NCBI RefSeq assembly: GCF_004364645.1
Contig: NZ_SOAW01000001.1
Coordinates: 496,001-560,000, forward strand
Direction of reading: 5' to 3'
DNA: 64,000 nt
DNA from: Naumannella halotolerans
GTDB taxonomy: Bacteria > Actinomycetota > Actinomycetes > Propionibacteriales > Propionibacteriaceae
Positions within the stretch are counted from its first letter, which is position 1. The number at the start of each line of letters is the position of its first letter. The position numbers and the translations under genes were made by a program. The notes under the pieces are model-generated. The model was not told the origin of the DNA. It ran no database searches and saw only the letters and a list, made by a program, of their open reading frames with translations. Below, in pieces: positions 18,114 to 27,463 of this stretch.

Positions 18114-18671
18114 GTGATTTCGGACACCATCAGCGAGGCTGATGCCAAGATGGCCGCCTCCGTGGCCCACACCAAGGAGGAGTTCGCCGGTATCCGTACC
18201 GGTCGTGCCCACCCGGCGATGTTCAACAAGATCACCGCGGTCTACTACGGCGCTCCGACCCCGCTGCAGCAGCTGGCGACGGTGCAGGTCGCCGACGCCC
18301 GGATGGTCCTGATCACCCCGTTCGACCAGAACGCGATCAACGGGATCGAGAAGGCGATCCGGGACTCCGATCTCGGTGTGAACCCGGCGACCGACGGCAA
18401 CCAGATTCGGGTCTCGCTGCCCGAGCTGACCGAGGAGCGTCGCAAGGAGTACACCAAGCTGGCCAAGAGCAAGGCCGAGGAGGGACGGGTCGCGGTCCGC
18501 AACTCCCGTCGACAGGCCAAGGACGCGCTGGACAAGTTGGTGAAGGACAAGGAGGTCGGGGAGGACGAGGTCTCTCGTGCCGAGAAGGACCTCGACGCCC
18601 GGACCAAGAAGTACACCGAGCAGATCGACGAGCTGCTGAAGAACAAGGAAACGGAGCTGCTGGAGGTCTGA
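18114..18671 (+). CDS. frr: Ribosome recycling factor
   Basis: 185 aa, exactly the usual RRF length when read from GTG at 18114, which has GAGAGGA 6 nt upstream. Conserved segments are MAASVAHTKEEFAGIRTGRAHPAMFNKI (domain I helix with the GRA motif), YYGAPTPLQQLA, the PFDQNAINGIEKAI helix and VRNSRRQAKDALDKLVKDKEVGEDE. RRF splits post-termination ribosomes with EF-G. Its stop overlaps the cdsA start. Confidence 0.96.
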   Translation: MISDTISEADAKMAASVAHTKEEFAGIRTGRAHPAMFNKITAVYYGAPTPLQQLATVQVADARMVLITPFDQNAINGIEKAIRDSDLGVNPATDGNQIRVSLPELTEERRKEYTKLAKSKAEEGRVAVRNSRRQAKDALDKLVKDKEVGEDEVSRAEKDLDARTKKYTEQIDELLKNKETELLEV

Positions 18672-19573
18672 TGGCCGCCGCAGACGACGCCTCGAACAAG
18701 CCGACCACCCCGGGCAGCACGCCCGGGGTGGCACGTGATCATGGCCGTGCGGGGAGGAACCTGCCGGCCGCGATCGCGGTGGGTGTCGGCCTGTTCCTGC
18801 TGCTGGTGATCACTTTGGGATGGTTCAACCTCGGGTTCGTGATCATCATGGCCGCTGCGCTGGCCCTCGGCTCGATCGAGGTCAGCCAGGCGATGCACAA
18901 GATCGGGATCCGGACCGCGATCATCCCGATCGTGATCGGCACGGTGGCGATCATCATCGGCTCCTATGTGGCCCACGTGGAGGAACGGGTCAACTCGAAC
19001 CTGTGGATGCTCGGGATCCTCGGGATGACGGTGTTGATCAGCCTGGTCTGGCGGATGCCGGGCGGCTCCGAAGGCTACATCCGCGATGCCTCCGGCAGTA
19101 TGCTGATCATCGGTTGGATCCCGTTTCTGGGCGCATTCGCCTCGATGATGTTGGCCGGCGACCAAGGGCCTGTCCGGGTGATCACCTTTCTGGTGGTGAT
19201 CGTGTTGTCCGACACCGGCGGTTACGCCGTCGGGGTGCTCTTCGGCAAACACCCGATGGCGCCGCGGATCAGCCCCAAGAAGTCCTGGGAAGGGTTCGCC
19301 GGATCGCTGTTCTTCGGCACCGCCGGTGCGGTGTTCATGATGGTGATCTTCTTCGAGGAGGCCTGGTGGACCGGTCTCGTACTGGGCGTCGGGTTGGTCT
19401 TGGCCGGTGCCTGTGGTGACCTGGTCGAGTCCCTGGTCAAACGTGACATCGGGATCAAGGACATGAGTTCGTTCCTTCCCGGGCACGGGGGAGTGATGGA
19501 CCGTCTGGACTCGCTGCTGCTGGCCGCACCGGTCGGCTGGCTGGTCCTGCTGATCTTCGTCCCGGGAGGGTGA
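18671..19573 (+). CDS. cdsA: Phosphatidate cytidylyltransferase
   Basis: 300 aa integral membrane enzyme that makes CDP-diacylglycerol from phosphatidic acid and CTP. After a 30-residue polar N-terminus there are about eight membrane helices, and the C-terminal family signature is complete: [29 protein letters not shown] (~256-284), including the Asp residues that bind metal. The start ATG overlaps the frr stop by one base, and the stop lies inside the rlmN ribosome-binding region. Confidence 0.95.
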   Translation: MAAADDASNKPTTPGSTPGVARDHGRAGRNLPAAIAVGVGLFLLLVITLGWFNLGFVIIMAAALALGSIEVSQAMHKIGIRTAIIPIVIGTVAIIIGSYVAHVEERVNSNLWMLGILGMTVLISLVWRMPGGSEGYIRDASGSMLIIGWIPFLGAFASMMLAGDQGPVRVITFLVVIVLSDTGGYAVGVLFGKHPMAPRISPKKSWEGFAGSLFFGTAGAVFMMVIFFEEAWWTGLVLGVGLVLAGACGDLVESLVKRDIGIKDMSSFLPGHGGVMDRLDSLLLAAPVGWLVLLIFVPGG

Positions 19574-19575
19574 TC

Positions 19576-20727
19576 GTGAATTCCGAGGAAACCGCACCGG
19601 ACCGGCGGCAGCTGCCGCTGGTCTTCGACGCGCCCAAGCGGGGCAAACCGCCGAAACACTGGGCCGACCTGTCCGTGGACGACCGGGTGCAGGCGGTGCA
19701 GACCATGGGTATGCCGAAGTTCCGCGCCCAGCAGTTGTCCCGGCACTACTTCGAGCATCTGAACAACGACCCGCAGGAATGGACCGACCTGCCGGGGGCA
19801 CTGCGTGACGAACTGGCCGAACAGCTGTTCCCGCGGTTGCTGGATCCGGTTCGCCGACTCAGCACCGACAAGGGGATGACCCAGAAGACGCTGTGGCGAC
19901 TGCACGACGGGGCATTGGTCGAGAGTGTGCTGATGCGCTATCCGAAGCGGACCACCATGTGCGTCTCCTCCCAGGCCGGGTGCGGTATGGCGTGCCCGTT
20001 CTGCGCCACGGGCAAGGGCGGGCTGCAGCGCAATATGTCGGCCGCCGAGATCGTGGAGCAGGTGGTCGACGGCGCCCGGGCGCTGCGTGCCGGGGAGATC
20101 CCGGGAGGTGCCGGCCGGGTGAACAACATCGTCTTCATGGGCATGGGCGAACCTCTGGCCAACTACAAGGCCGTCGTGGATGCGGTGCGTACCATCGTCA
20201 CCCCCGAACCCAACGGCCTCGGGATCAGCGCCCGCGGTGTCACGGTCTCCACCGTCGGCCTCGTGCCGGCGATCCGGAAACTGACCGAGGAGGGGCTTCC
20301 GGTCACCCTGGCCCTTTCCCTGCACGCACCCGATGACGAACTGCGCGACACCCTCGTACCGGTGAACAACCGGTGGAACGTCGCCGAGGCGGTGGATGCC
20401 GCCTACGAGTACTCCCAGGTCACCAAGCGCCGGGTCTCGATCGAGTACGCGTTGATGCGCGACATCAACGACCAGGCACACCGGGCCGATCTGCTGGCCG
20501 ACGTCCTGCGACGCAAGGGCTCGGGTGCGCGGGGGTACGGCTGGGTGCATGTGAACCTGATCCCGCTGAACGAGGTGCCCGGTTCGGAATTCACCCGGTC
20601 CCGCACCGAGGACATGGCCGAGTTCGTCCGCCGACTGGAGTCCCGAGGCCTGGCGGCCACGATGCGCGACACCCGGGGTGACGAGATCGACGCCGCCTGC
20701 GGACAGTTGGCAGCCACCGAGAGCTGA
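19576..20727 (+). CDS. rlmN: Dual-specificity 23S rRNA/tRNA C2-adenine methyltransferase RlmN
   Basis: 383 aa radical SAM enzyme that methylates C2 of A2503 in 23S rRNA and A37 of some tRNAs. The CX3CX2C motif is C136, C140, C143 (CGMACPFC), and the catalytic Cys near the C-terminus lies in [17 protein letters not shown] and [17 protein letters not shown] are further hallmarks. I prefer GTG at 19576, 6 nt after GGGAGG; the GTG at 19570 would overlap that site. Confidence 0.95.
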   Translation: MNSEETAPDRRQLPLVFDAPKRGKPPKHWADLSVDDRVQAVQTMGMPKFRAQQLSRHYFEHLNNDPQEWTDLPGALRDELAEQLFPRLLDPVRRLSTDKGMTQKTLWRLHDGALVESVLMRYPKRTTMCVSSQAGCGMACPFCATGKGGLQRNMSAAEIVEQVVDGARALRAGEIPGGAGRVNNIVFMGMGEPLANYKAVVDAVRTIVTPEPNGLGISARGVTVSTVGLVPAIRKLTEEGLPVTLALSLHAPDDELRDTLVPVNNRWNVAEAVDAAYEYSQVTKRRVSIEYALMRDINDQAHRADLLADVLRRKGSGARGYGWVHVNLIPLNEVPGSEFTRSRTEDMAEFVRRLESRGLAATMRDTRGDEIDAACGQLAATES

Positions 20728-20864
20728 TCGGGGTGCCGTGCTCAGGAAGTGGGCGCGGCGGCCCGTTCCACCAGTCTTCGGGGGGACACCTTCCCGCCGG
20801 CGTCGAACCTGCGCGAGATCACAGCGGTACGCGGCATCGGCGGCGAGTCCGGTTCGAGTTCGCG

Positions 20865-20870
20865 TAAGGT
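20865..20870 (+). promoter_or_regulatory. -10 box upstream of the AEC leader peptide
   Basis: TAAGGT, 7 nt before a GTG at 20878, the same geometry as at the leaderless genes of this window. Confidence 0.45.
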
Positions 20871-20877
20871 GCAGGGC

Positions 20878-20940
20878 GTGTCCCAACCCGGTTCGGTCCT
20901 GCGCAGTGGCCCGAGCCAGTGCACCCGGAGCAGTTGCTGA
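20878..20940 (+). CDS. Candidate 20-aa leaderless leader peptide
   Basis: GTG at 20878 starts a 21-codon frame ending with TGA at 20938-20940, one base before the GTG of the AEC transporter gene. The peptide ends QCTRSSC with two cysteines. TAAGGT 7 nt upstream suggests it is translated from a leaderless mRNA. The adjacency would couple its translation to the AEC gene, whose own ribosome binding site is weak. It is too short to judge by codon bias, so it is an inference from position and promoter geometry. Confidence 0.4.
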   Translation: MSQPGSVLRSGPSQCTRSSC

Positions 20941-20941
20941 C

Positions 20942-21883
20942 GTGGCGGGAGTGCTGTCGGGCTTCTTCGTGATCGCTGCGGTGATCGCGACCGGCTGGCT
21001 GTTGGCCCACCTGAAGATCCTGGATGCCAAGGGGCAGGTGGTGCTCTCCCGGGTCACCTTTCATGTGGCCACACCGGCGCTAACCATCGTGCTGATCGGT
21101 GGTTCCGATGTCCGCCAGTTGTTCTCCTCCAATCTGATCGCCTCGGTCACCGGGGTGGTGATCACCGCCGTCTTGTCGATCATCGCTTCGATCTTCCTCT
21201 TCCGGCGCAAGGCCCAGGACACCGTGATCGGCGCCTTCTGCTCCTCCTACGTCAATGCCGGCAACCTCGGCATCCCGATCGCCACCTACGTGATCGGCGA
21301 TCCAGCGGTGCTGGCACCGATGCTGCTGACGCAGATCCTGATCCTGCAGCCCGGTGGCCTGGCCGTACTCGATGTCCTCGATGCCCGGGGATCACGGGCG
21401 ATGACGCGCGGCATGTTGATCCGAATGGCCATCCTGCGACCTGTCCGCAATCCGATCACCATCGGTGCGATCATCGGGCTGATCCTCGCGCTCACCGGCT
21501 GGGAACTGCCGGAGCTGATCGCCGGGCCGATCGACCTGATCGCCGGGATGGCCATCCCCTGCATGCTGATCGGGTACGGGATCTCGCTACGTACCGGACC
21601 ATTGCCCGGACGTGGGGGAGCGGGGCGGCAGATTGCCCTGATCGCGGTACTGAAGCTGCTGGTGCAACCGGTGATCGTCTGCCTGGTGGCAACCCTCGGT
21701 CTGGGACTGACCGGTCTGGACCTGCTCGCGGTGGTGATCATCGCCGCCCTGCCGACGGCGCAGAACGTGTTCGTCTTCGCCGTCCGCTACAACGCCGGGT
21801 TGCTGCTCGCCAGGGACTCGGTCTTCGTCACCACGGTGCTGTCCGTGCCGGTGATCCTGGTGATCACCGGGCTGCTGGCCTGA
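20942..21883 (+). CDS. AEC family transporter (auxin efflux carrier superfamily)
   Basis: 313 aa with about ten membrane helices. The N-terminal VLSGFFVIAAVIATGWLLAHLKIL and the central YVNAGNLGIPIATYVIGDP motif are typical of the AEC/BASS-like permease fold; LPTAQNVFVFAVRYNAG is the equivalent motif in the second half. Bacterial AEC members export or import organic acids and similar compounds; the substrate is unknown here. GTG at 20942 has only a distant GGAG, but a short leader frame ends one base before it. Confidence 0.82.
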   Translation: MAGVLSGFFVIAAVIATGWLLAHLKILDAKGQVVLSRVTFHVATPALTIVLIGGSDVRQLFSSNLIASVTGVVITAVLSIIASIFLFRRKAQDTVIGAFCSSYVNAGNLGIPIATYVIGDPAVLAPMLLTQILILQPGGLAVLDVLDARGSRAMTRGMLIRMAILRPVRNPITIGAIIGLILALTGWELPELIAGPIDLIAGMAIPCMLIGYGISLRTGPLPGRGGAGRQIALIAVLKLLVQPVIVCLVATLGLGLTGLDLLAVVIIAALPTAQNVFVFAVRYNAGLLLARDSVFVTTVLSVPVILVITGLLA

Positions 21884-21991
21884 CCGCCGCCGCGAAGACG
21901 CCACCTGCTGTCGTCGCCGCACGTCCTCGACAGCGCCGAGACATCCTGCCGCTGGTCGTCCTGCACGGACCGGGCTGCACCGGCCGGTCCC

Positions 21992-21997
21992 TAGACT
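21992..21997 (+). promoter_or_regulatory. -10 box of the PrsW gene (leaderless)
   Basis: TAGACT, 7 nt before ATG at 22005, with no ribosome binding site. Confidence 0.55.
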
Positions 21998-22004
21998 GCC
22001 CGCC

Positions 22005-23279
22005 ATGACCCACCCCGCCGCACAGCGGCCCCGTGTCCCGGCGAAGCGGCAGATGATGGTCGTGCCGATCCTGATCATCGTCCTCGGCGCGCTGGTCACC
22101 GGTCTCGTCTCCGTCGTTTCCCTGGCCAGCGGTGTCGTCGGAATCTTCGCGATCGTCGTCAGCGCCGGCGCCTCGATCCTCTGCATCCTGCTGTATCGCT
22201 GGCTCGACCGTTGGGAGCCGGAGCCACCCCACCTGGTGATCGCGGCATTCCTCTGGGGTGGCGGTGTGTCCATCGTCCTGGTCCTGCTGCTGACTGTGTT
22301 GACGCCCTCCCTGGCGGGCACCGATTTCACCGCCGGGGTGCTGCAGGCACCGTTCACCGAGGAACTGGCCAAGGGACTGTTCCTGGTGCTGCTGGTCGCG
22401 ACCCGGCGTGGCCGGGGTGAGCTGAACTCGCTCACCGACCTGTTGGTCTACGCCGGATTCATCGGTACCGGATTCAGCTTCGTCGAGGACATGCTCTACA
22501 TCGCCAGCCAGCCGAGTCTTGGCGAAGGCGTCGGGCTGGCACTGTTCCGGATCGGTTTCGGCGTCCTCGGCCACAGCCTCTACACCTCGATGGTCGCGAT
22601 CGGCATCTGGTTGGCAATCCAGGCGAAATCACGCGTCGTGGAGATCCTGGCGCCGATCGGCGGGTTCGCCGCGGCCATGGTGCTGCACGGGATCCACAAT
22701 GCGGCTCCCTCCTTCGGTCTGGTCGCCTACTTCGCGATGCAGTTGCTGATCATGCTGCCGATCCTGATCGGGCTCGCCCTGTTGCTGCGCTGGTCCCGGC
22801 GGCGCGAACAGCAGGCACTGCTGAGCCAGGTACCGCGGATGGTCGGCCACGGTTGGCTGAGCCCGCAGGAAGCGGGGTGGATCGTCCGCAAGGACTGGCG
22901 GCGCACCATGCCGAACGATCCGGCGATGAAGCGGGATCTCCGCGCTCTGCGGGACAGTGTGACCGAACTGGCATTCCTCCGGGACCGCCTCGACCGTGGT
23001 ATCACCGGCACCGACCTGCACCGACAGCACAACGAGCTGGTCTCGCTGATCACCGCCCGACTCGCCCCGGTGGCCCCGTACCTGTCCCGGGGTGGTCCGT
23101 GGCAGCCACTGCCGGCACGCGCCGTCCCGCCCGGTAGCCCGCTGCAGCACTACGGTCCGCAGTCGCTGCCACCGCAGCTCCAGCATCCCGGGTCGGGTGC
23201 GCCGCAACCGCCGCGGGGTCAGAACCCGCCGGGCCCAGGTCGGTCCGGCCCGCAGGGCCCCGGTCGTCAGGTGGGCTGA
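22005..23279 (+). CDS. PrsW family intramembrane metalloprotease
   Basis: 424 aa with about eight membrane helices in residues 18-265. The PrsW active-site set is visible: E119-E120 in APFTEELAKG, E161-D162 in FSFVEDMLY, H190 in VLGHSLYTS, and H228/H231 in LHGIHNA. PrsW cleaves anti-sigma factors in Bacillus; the actinobacterial substrate is not known. The C-terminal ~150 residues are soluble: an Arg-rich helical part and then a Pro/Gly/Gln tail of low complexity. The transcript ends at the terminator shared with amt. Confidence 0.88.
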   Translation: MTHPAAQRPRVPAKRQMMVVPILIIVLGALVTGLVSVVSLASGVVGIFAIVVSAGASILCILLYRWLDRWEPEPPHLVIAAFLWGGGVSIVLVLLLTVLTPSLAGTDFTAGVLQAPFTEELAKGLFLVLLVATRRGRGELNSLTDLLVYAGFIGTGFSFVEDMLYIASQPSLGEGVGLALFRIGFGVLGHSLYTSMVAIGIWLAIQAKSRVVEILAPIGGFAAAMVLHGIHNAAPSFGLVAYFAMQLLIMLPILIGLALLLRWSRRREQQALLSQVPRMVGHGWLSPQEAGWIVRKDWRRTMPNDPAMKRDLRALRDSVTELAFLRDRLDRGITGTDLHRQHNELVSLITARLAPVAPYLSRGGPWQPLPARAVPPGSPLQHYGPQSLPPQLQHPGSGAPQPPRGQNPPGPGRSGPQGPGRQVG

Positions 23280-23337
23280 ATGGGGCGCGCGGTCGGTTGG
23301 GTGATCCGCGGGGCCCACTGGAGAAGCGCGTACAAAC

Positions 23338-23377
23338 GCACTGCGCCCCGGTTGCCGAAGCAACCGGGGCGCAGTGC
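23338..23377. terminator. Bidirectional terminator between the PrsW gene and amt
   Basis: Perfect 18-bp stem (23338-23355 with 23360-23377) and a CGAA tetraloop, between two convergent genes. One of the strongest hairpins in the window. Confidence 0.9.
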
Positions 23378-23412
23378 TGTGTCCGATCAGGCCGCCTTGA
23401 CGGCCTGCCGGT

Positions 23413-24681
23413 TCACTCCTTGTGGGAGGACTCGGCGAGCTTCTCGTCGATCCGCTCCTCGATGAACTCGTAGGCGAGTTCGTCGTGCAGCGAGAGGTCG
23501 ACACCACGATCCTCTTCCTCCGCGGTGACGCGGAAGCCGATGGTCTTGTGGATGGCGAAGCCGATGATGCAGGTCATCACCGCGGTGAAGAGCACCGAGA
23601 CCAGGGCTGCGACCACCTGGATCAGCAGCTGGGTGGCGCCGCCGCCGTAGAACAGGCCGACACCGTCGAAGGCGAAAAAGCCCAGGTAGATGGTGCCGAT
23701 CAGGCCGGCGACCAGGTGGACACCGACGACGTCCATGGAGTCGTCGTAGCCGAGCTTGTACTTCAGGCCGATCGCGGCCGAGGAGGCGGCACCGGCCACC
23801 AGGCCCAGCAGGATCGCCGCCCACGGGTCGAGGTTGGCACACGACGGGGTGATGGCGACCAGACCGGCGACGATACCCGAGGCACCACCGACGGCGGTGA
23901 ACTTGCCGGCGTGGATCTTCTCCACCACCAGCCAGGCGAGCATCGCGGCGGCCGGGGCGGCCAGGGTATTCACCCAGATCAGGCCGGCCTCGGCCGGATC
24001 GGAGGCAGCGCCGGCATTGAAGCCGAACCAGCCGAACCACAGCAGAGCGGCACCGATCACGACCAGCGGTACGTTGTGCGGACGGTGCAGGGGCTCGGCG
24101 CGGAAGCCGGTACGACGGCCGACGATCAGCGCCAGCACCAAGGCGGCGACACCGGCGTTGATGTGCACCACGGTGCCACCGGCGTAGTCGATCGCGGCAC
24201 CACCGACCAGGTTGCTGATCGCGCCACCATCGGTGAAGACGCCACCGTCACCCCAGACCATGAAGGCCAGCGGGCAGTAGACCAGGGTGACCCAGATCGG
24301 GACGAAGACGATCCAGGCGGAGAAGCGGGCACGATCGGCCAGGGACCCCGAGATCAGGGCAACGGTGATGATCGCGAAGGTGGCTCCGAAACCGGCACTG
24401 ATCAGGTCAGGAGTGCCGACCAACGGCTGCAGGGCGAAGTACTCGAACGGGTTGCCGAAGACGCCACCGATGCTGCTCGCCCCGGAGACCGAGTAGCCCC
24501 ACAGGACCCAGACGACGCCCACGATGCCCATCGAGATGATGCTCATCATGATCATGTTCAGCGCCGACTTGGCACGGGTCATACCGCCGTAGAGAAAGGC
24601 GACACCCGGGGTCATCAGCAGCACCAGTGCGGCGGCGACGATCACCCAGACATCGACGGAACTCAGTACGGGTTCCTCCAT
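23413..24681 (-). CDS. amt: Ammonium transporter
   Basis: 422 aa Amt/Mep/Rh-family channel with eleven membrane helices. Typical motifs: FLYGGMTRAKSALNMIMMS, DYAGGTVVHINAGVAALVLAL (first pore His), LLWFGWFGFNAGAA, and DVVGVHLVAGLIGT (second pore His). The twin-His pore residues are present. The C-terminal ~45 residues are cytosolic and acidic. In many bacteria glnK follows directly; here a terminator follows instead, so amt is monocistronic. AAGGAGGA precedes ATG, and GlnR-like boxes lie about 70-105 bp upstream. Confidence 0.95.
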   Translation of the reverse strand: MEEPVLSSVDVWVIVAAALVLLMTPGVAFLYGGMTRAKSALNMIMMSIISMGIVGVVWVLWGYSVSGASSIGGVFGNPFEYFALQPLVGTPDLISAGFGATFAIITVALISGSLADRARFSAWIVFVPIWVTLVYCPLAFMVWGDGGVFTDGGAISNLVGGAAIDYAGGTVVHINAGVAALVLALIVGRRTGFRAEPLHRPHNVPLVVIGAALLWFGWFGFNAGAASDPAEAGLIWVNTLAAPAAAMLAWLVVEKIHAGKFTAVGGASGIVAGLVAITPSCANLDPWAAILLGLVAGAASSAAIGLKYKLGYDDSMDVVGVHLVAGLIGTIYLGFFAFDGVGLFYGGGATQLLIQVVAALVSVLFTAVMTCIIGFAIHKTIGFRVTAEEEDRGVDLSLHDELAYEFIEERIDEKLAESSHKE

Positions 24682-24702
24682 GAAAATCCTCCTTGTACAT
24701 GT

Positions 24703-24722
24703 GCCCCGACGCGGCTCGGGGC
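24703..24722 (-). promoter_or_regulatory. Hairpin in the amt leader
   Basis: Perfect 7-bp stem (24703-24709 with 24716-24722) with a 6-nt loop, just upstream of the ribosome binding site of amt. It could modulate initiation; no known motif is recognised. Confidence 0.35.
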
Positions 24723-24749
24723 GTCAGCAGGCAAGTCTGGGAGGTTGAT

Positions 24750-24786
24750 GTTTCATCCGTTCCGCCCCGCGTTACAGCCGCGTTAA
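24750..24786 (-). promoter_or_regulatory. Putative GlnR operator of amt
   Basis: On the minus strand four 5-mers line up: TTAAC, 6 nt, GTAAC, 7 nt, GGAAC, 4 nt, GAAAC (24786 down to 24750). The first pair closely fits the actinobacterial GlnR consensus gTnAC-n6-GaAAC, and amt is a standard GlnR target under nitrogen limitation. The call rests on a consensus match by eye. Confidence 0.45.
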
Positions 24787-24830
24787 AGGTCGATTCTGCG
24801 GGAACTTCGAGGCCTTGTCACAATGGTCCG

Positions 24831-26123
24831 GTGCGCGATGTAACCCTGCTCGGATCCACCGGATCGATCGGTACCCAGGCTCTCGACCTGTTGGGTCCGC
24901 GGCGTGCGGACTATCGGGTACGAGGGCTGGCCGCCGGCGGCTCGAACACCTCGCTGTTGGCCGAGCAGATCCTCGACTTCTCGCCCGAGGTCGTCGCCTT
25001 GGCCCGTCCCAGCGCGGTACAGGACCTGCAACTCGCGCTCTACGCCGCAGCCAAGCAGCGCGGCTGGGCCAAGGGGGAACTGAAGCTGCCGAAGATCCTC
25101 GCCGGCCCGGACGCGATCACCGAACTGGCCGCCGGCGGTACCGACCTGGTGCTGAACGCGATCACCGGCGCGGCCGGGCTGTCGGCGACCCTGGCGGCAC
25201 TGGACACGAAGGCGACGCTCGCCCTGGCGAACAAGGAATCCCTGGTGATCGGCGGACGACTGGTCACCGAGGCCGCCGGCCCCGATCAGCTGGTGCCGGT
25301 CGACTCCGAACATTCCGCGCTCGCCCAGGCGCTGCGCTCGGGCGGACACGGTGAGGTCGACAAGCTGGTGCTGACCGCCTCCGGCGGACCGTTCCGCGGG
25401 CGTACCCGGGCCGAATTGGCCCAGGTGACGCCGCAGCAGGCGATGGCCCACCCGACCTGGGACATGGGGCGGGTGATCACCATCAACTCCGCCTCGATGG
25501 TGAACAAGGCACTGGAGGTGCTGGAGGCACACCTGTTGTTCGACGTCGACCTGGCCGACATCGAGGTGGTGGTGCACCCGCAGTCGATCGTCCACTCGAT
25601 GGTGCAGTTCGTCGACGGGTCGACGATCGCCCAGTGCTCACCGCCGGACATGCGGTTGCCGATCGGCCTGGCACTCAGTTGGCCGCAGCGGCTGCCCGGT
25701 GCCAGCGCACCGATCGACTGGTCGCAGGCGGCCAGCTGGACCTTCGAGCCGCTGGATGCCGAGACCTTCACCGCGGTCGACCTGATCCGGCGCTGCGGCG
25801 CCGCCGGGGGCACCGCGCCGGCCGTGTTCAACGCCGCCAACGAGGTCGCGGTGGACGCCTTCTGCGAGGGGGCCATCGGGTTCACCGACATCGTCGACAC
25901 CGTCGAACGGGTCGTCGAGGACCACCTGCGCCCCCGCGGGCCCCGATCTTCGGGGCCGATTTCGGATGCCGACGTAGGATCATCGTTGGTCGGTGACCCC
26001 GAACTCGACCTGGCCTCGGTGCTCGCAGCCGACCGCTGGGCGCGCCGCCGGGCGACCGCGCTGACCACGAAGACCGGCTCGGAGTCGGTAGGACCGGGCG
26101 AGGAAGGGACAGACCTGAGGTGA
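24831..26123 (+). CDS. dxr: 1-deoxy-D-xylulose 5-phosphate reductoisomerase
   Basis: 430 aa MEP-pathway enzyme that turns DXP into MEP with NADPH. Motifs: LLGSTGSIGTQALDLL (NADPH site), LANKESLVIGG, PVDSEHSA (metal site), TASGGPFRG, MAHPTWDMGRVITINSASMVNKALEVLEA and the flexible loop. The GTG at 24831 puts LLGSTGSIG at the usual position; a frame open upstream is antisense to the amt control region. A CACAAT box is 6 nt upstream and there is no ribosome binding site. First gene of dxr-rseP-ispG-GNAT. Confidence 0.95.
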   Translation: MRDVTLLGSTGSIGTQALDLLGPRRADYRVRGLAAGGSNTSLLAEQILDFSPEVVALARPSAVQDLQLALYAAAKQRGWAKGELKLPKILAGPDAITELAAGGTDLVLNAITGAAGLSATLAALDTKATLALANKESLVIGGRLVTEAAGPDQLVPVDSEHSALAQALRSGGHGEVDKLVLTASGGPFRGRTRAELAQVTPQQAMAHPTWDMGRVITINSASMVNKALEVLEAHLLFDVDLADIEVVVHPQSIVHSMVQFVDGSTIAQCSPPDMRLPIGLALSWPQRLPGASAPIDWSQAASWTFEPLDAETFTAVDLIRRCGAAGGTAPAVFNAANEVAVDAFCEGAIGFTDIVDTVERVVEDHLRPRGPRSSGPISDADVGSSLVGDPELDLASVLAADRWARRRATALTTKTGSESVGPGEEGTDLR

Positions 26124-27418
26124 TGGAGACCCTCATCTACGTGGGCGCAGCCATTGGCTTCTTCGCCCTGATCATGGCCTCCATCGCGCTGCACGAGATC
26201 GGTCACCTGATCCCGGCGAAGATCTTCGACGTCAAGACCACCCAGTACTTCGTGGGCTTCGGCCGTACCTTGTGGTCGACGCGGATCGGTGAGACCGAGT
26301 ACGGGGTGAAGGCCCTGCCACTGGGCGGATTCGTCCGGATGGTGGGGATGTACCCGCGGCACGCCGACGGTTCACTGCGCGCGTCCAGTTCCGGGTTGTT
26401 CCAGAACCTCGCCGACTCGGCGCGGGAGTTCGAGCACGAGGAGATCCGGCCCGAGGACGAAGGGCGGCTGTTCTACCAGAAGAAGCCCTGGCAGAAGCTG
26501 ATCATCATGTTCGCCGGACCGTTGATGAACCTGCTGCTCGCCTTCGCGTTGTTGCAGACCCTGTTCGGGATGAATGGGATCGTGCAGCCGACGTTGGAGG
26601 TCACCCGGGTCCAGGAATGTGTCATCCCGGCCGACCGGGCCGAACAGGTCTGTCAGCCCGGTGACCCGCTCACCCCGGCGGTCGAGGCCGGGCTGCAACC
26701 CGGTGACGTGATCGTCGGCTTCAACGGCGTCACGGTCGAGAACTGGGACCAGCTCAGCGAACTGATCCGCACCAACTACGACCGATCGGCGCAGATCACC
26801 GTCGAACGTGGCGGTTCAGCAGTCGAACTGCCCACGGTGAACACCATCGTCACCAGTCGGCCCGATGACGTCGATCCGGCCAAACAGGTGGCGGTCGGCT
26901 TCCTCGGCGTGGAGCCGGGGTCGGAACGTGTCGCCGGCACCCCCGGCCGGGTGGTCGAGACGATGGTCGACATGACGCACTCGTCGATCGTCGGGGTGAT
27001 CAACCTGCCGGTTCGCGTCTACTACACCGCCGCCGATCTGGTCACCGGCCAGCAGCGTGATCCGAACGGCCCGATGAGCGTCGTCGGGGCCAGCCGCGTC
27101 GCCGGGGAGGTGGCGACCACGGACCAACTGACCAATCCCGACCGCGGCTCCTACGTACTGCTGCTGCTCGGATCGGTGAATCTGTTCGTCGCCGTGCTGA
27201 ACCTGGTCCCGCTGATGCCCTTCGACGGCGGTCACATCGCCGGAGCGCTGTGGGAGTGGCTGCGGCGTGGTTTGGCGAAGGTGTTCGGCAGACCCGATCC
27301 CGGGTACGTCGATGTCGCCAAGACTTTGCCCGTCGCCTATCTTGTAGGTGGATTCCTGATGATCTGCGGTGTCGTCCTGATCGTGGCCGACGTGGTCTCG
27401 CCGATCACCTTGTTCTGA
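26123..27418 (+). CDS. rseP: Site-2 protease, M50 family (RseP/Rip1-like)
   Basis: 431 aa intramembrane zinc protease. HEIGH (~24-28) lies in the first helix, a PDZ domain spans ~165-235 (AVEAGLQPGDVIVGFNGVTVENWDQL), and the C-terminal NLVPLMPFDGGHI motif provides the third zinc ligand. In M. tuberculosis the homologue Rip1 is also encoded between dxr and ispG and cleaves anti-sigma factors. ATG at 26123 overlaps the dxr stop; GTG at 26120 is an alternative. Cotranscription with dxr is almost certain. Confidence 0.94.
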   Translation: METLIYVGAAIGFFALIMASIALHEIGHLIPAKIFDVKTTQYFVGFGRTLWSTRIGETEYGVKALPLGGFVRMVGMYPRHADGSLRASSSGLFQNLADSAREFEHEEIRPEDEGRLFYQKKPWQKLIIMFAGPLMNLLLAFALLQTLFGMNGIVQPTLEVTRVQECVIPADRAEQVCQPGDPLTPAVEAGLQPGDVIVGFNGVTVENWDQLSELIRTNYDRSAQITVERGGSAVELPTVNTIVTSRPDDVDPAKQVAVGFLGVEPGSERVAGTPGRVVETMVDMTHSSIVGVINLPVRVYYTAADLVTGQQRDPNGPMSVVGASRVAGEVATTDQLTNPDRGSYVLLLLGSVNLFVAVLNLVPLMPFDGGHIAGALWEWLRRGLAKVFGRPDPGYVDVAKTLPVAYLVGGFLMICGVVLIVADVVSPITLF

Positions 27419-27463
27419 ACCCGGAGGGGTTCTGCCCGACCGAGCCTTGAGGAGGCCGAACGC

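Noticed and set aside
20749-20877. 63-codon reading that includes the AEC leader peptide
   Set aside because: The upstream part lacks a start signal; the TAAGGT box fixes the probable start at 20878.
23422-24786. Long open frame (454 codons) on the plus strand opposite amt
   Set aside because: Same antisense artefact: charged, low-complexity translation, and amt is clearly real on the other strand.
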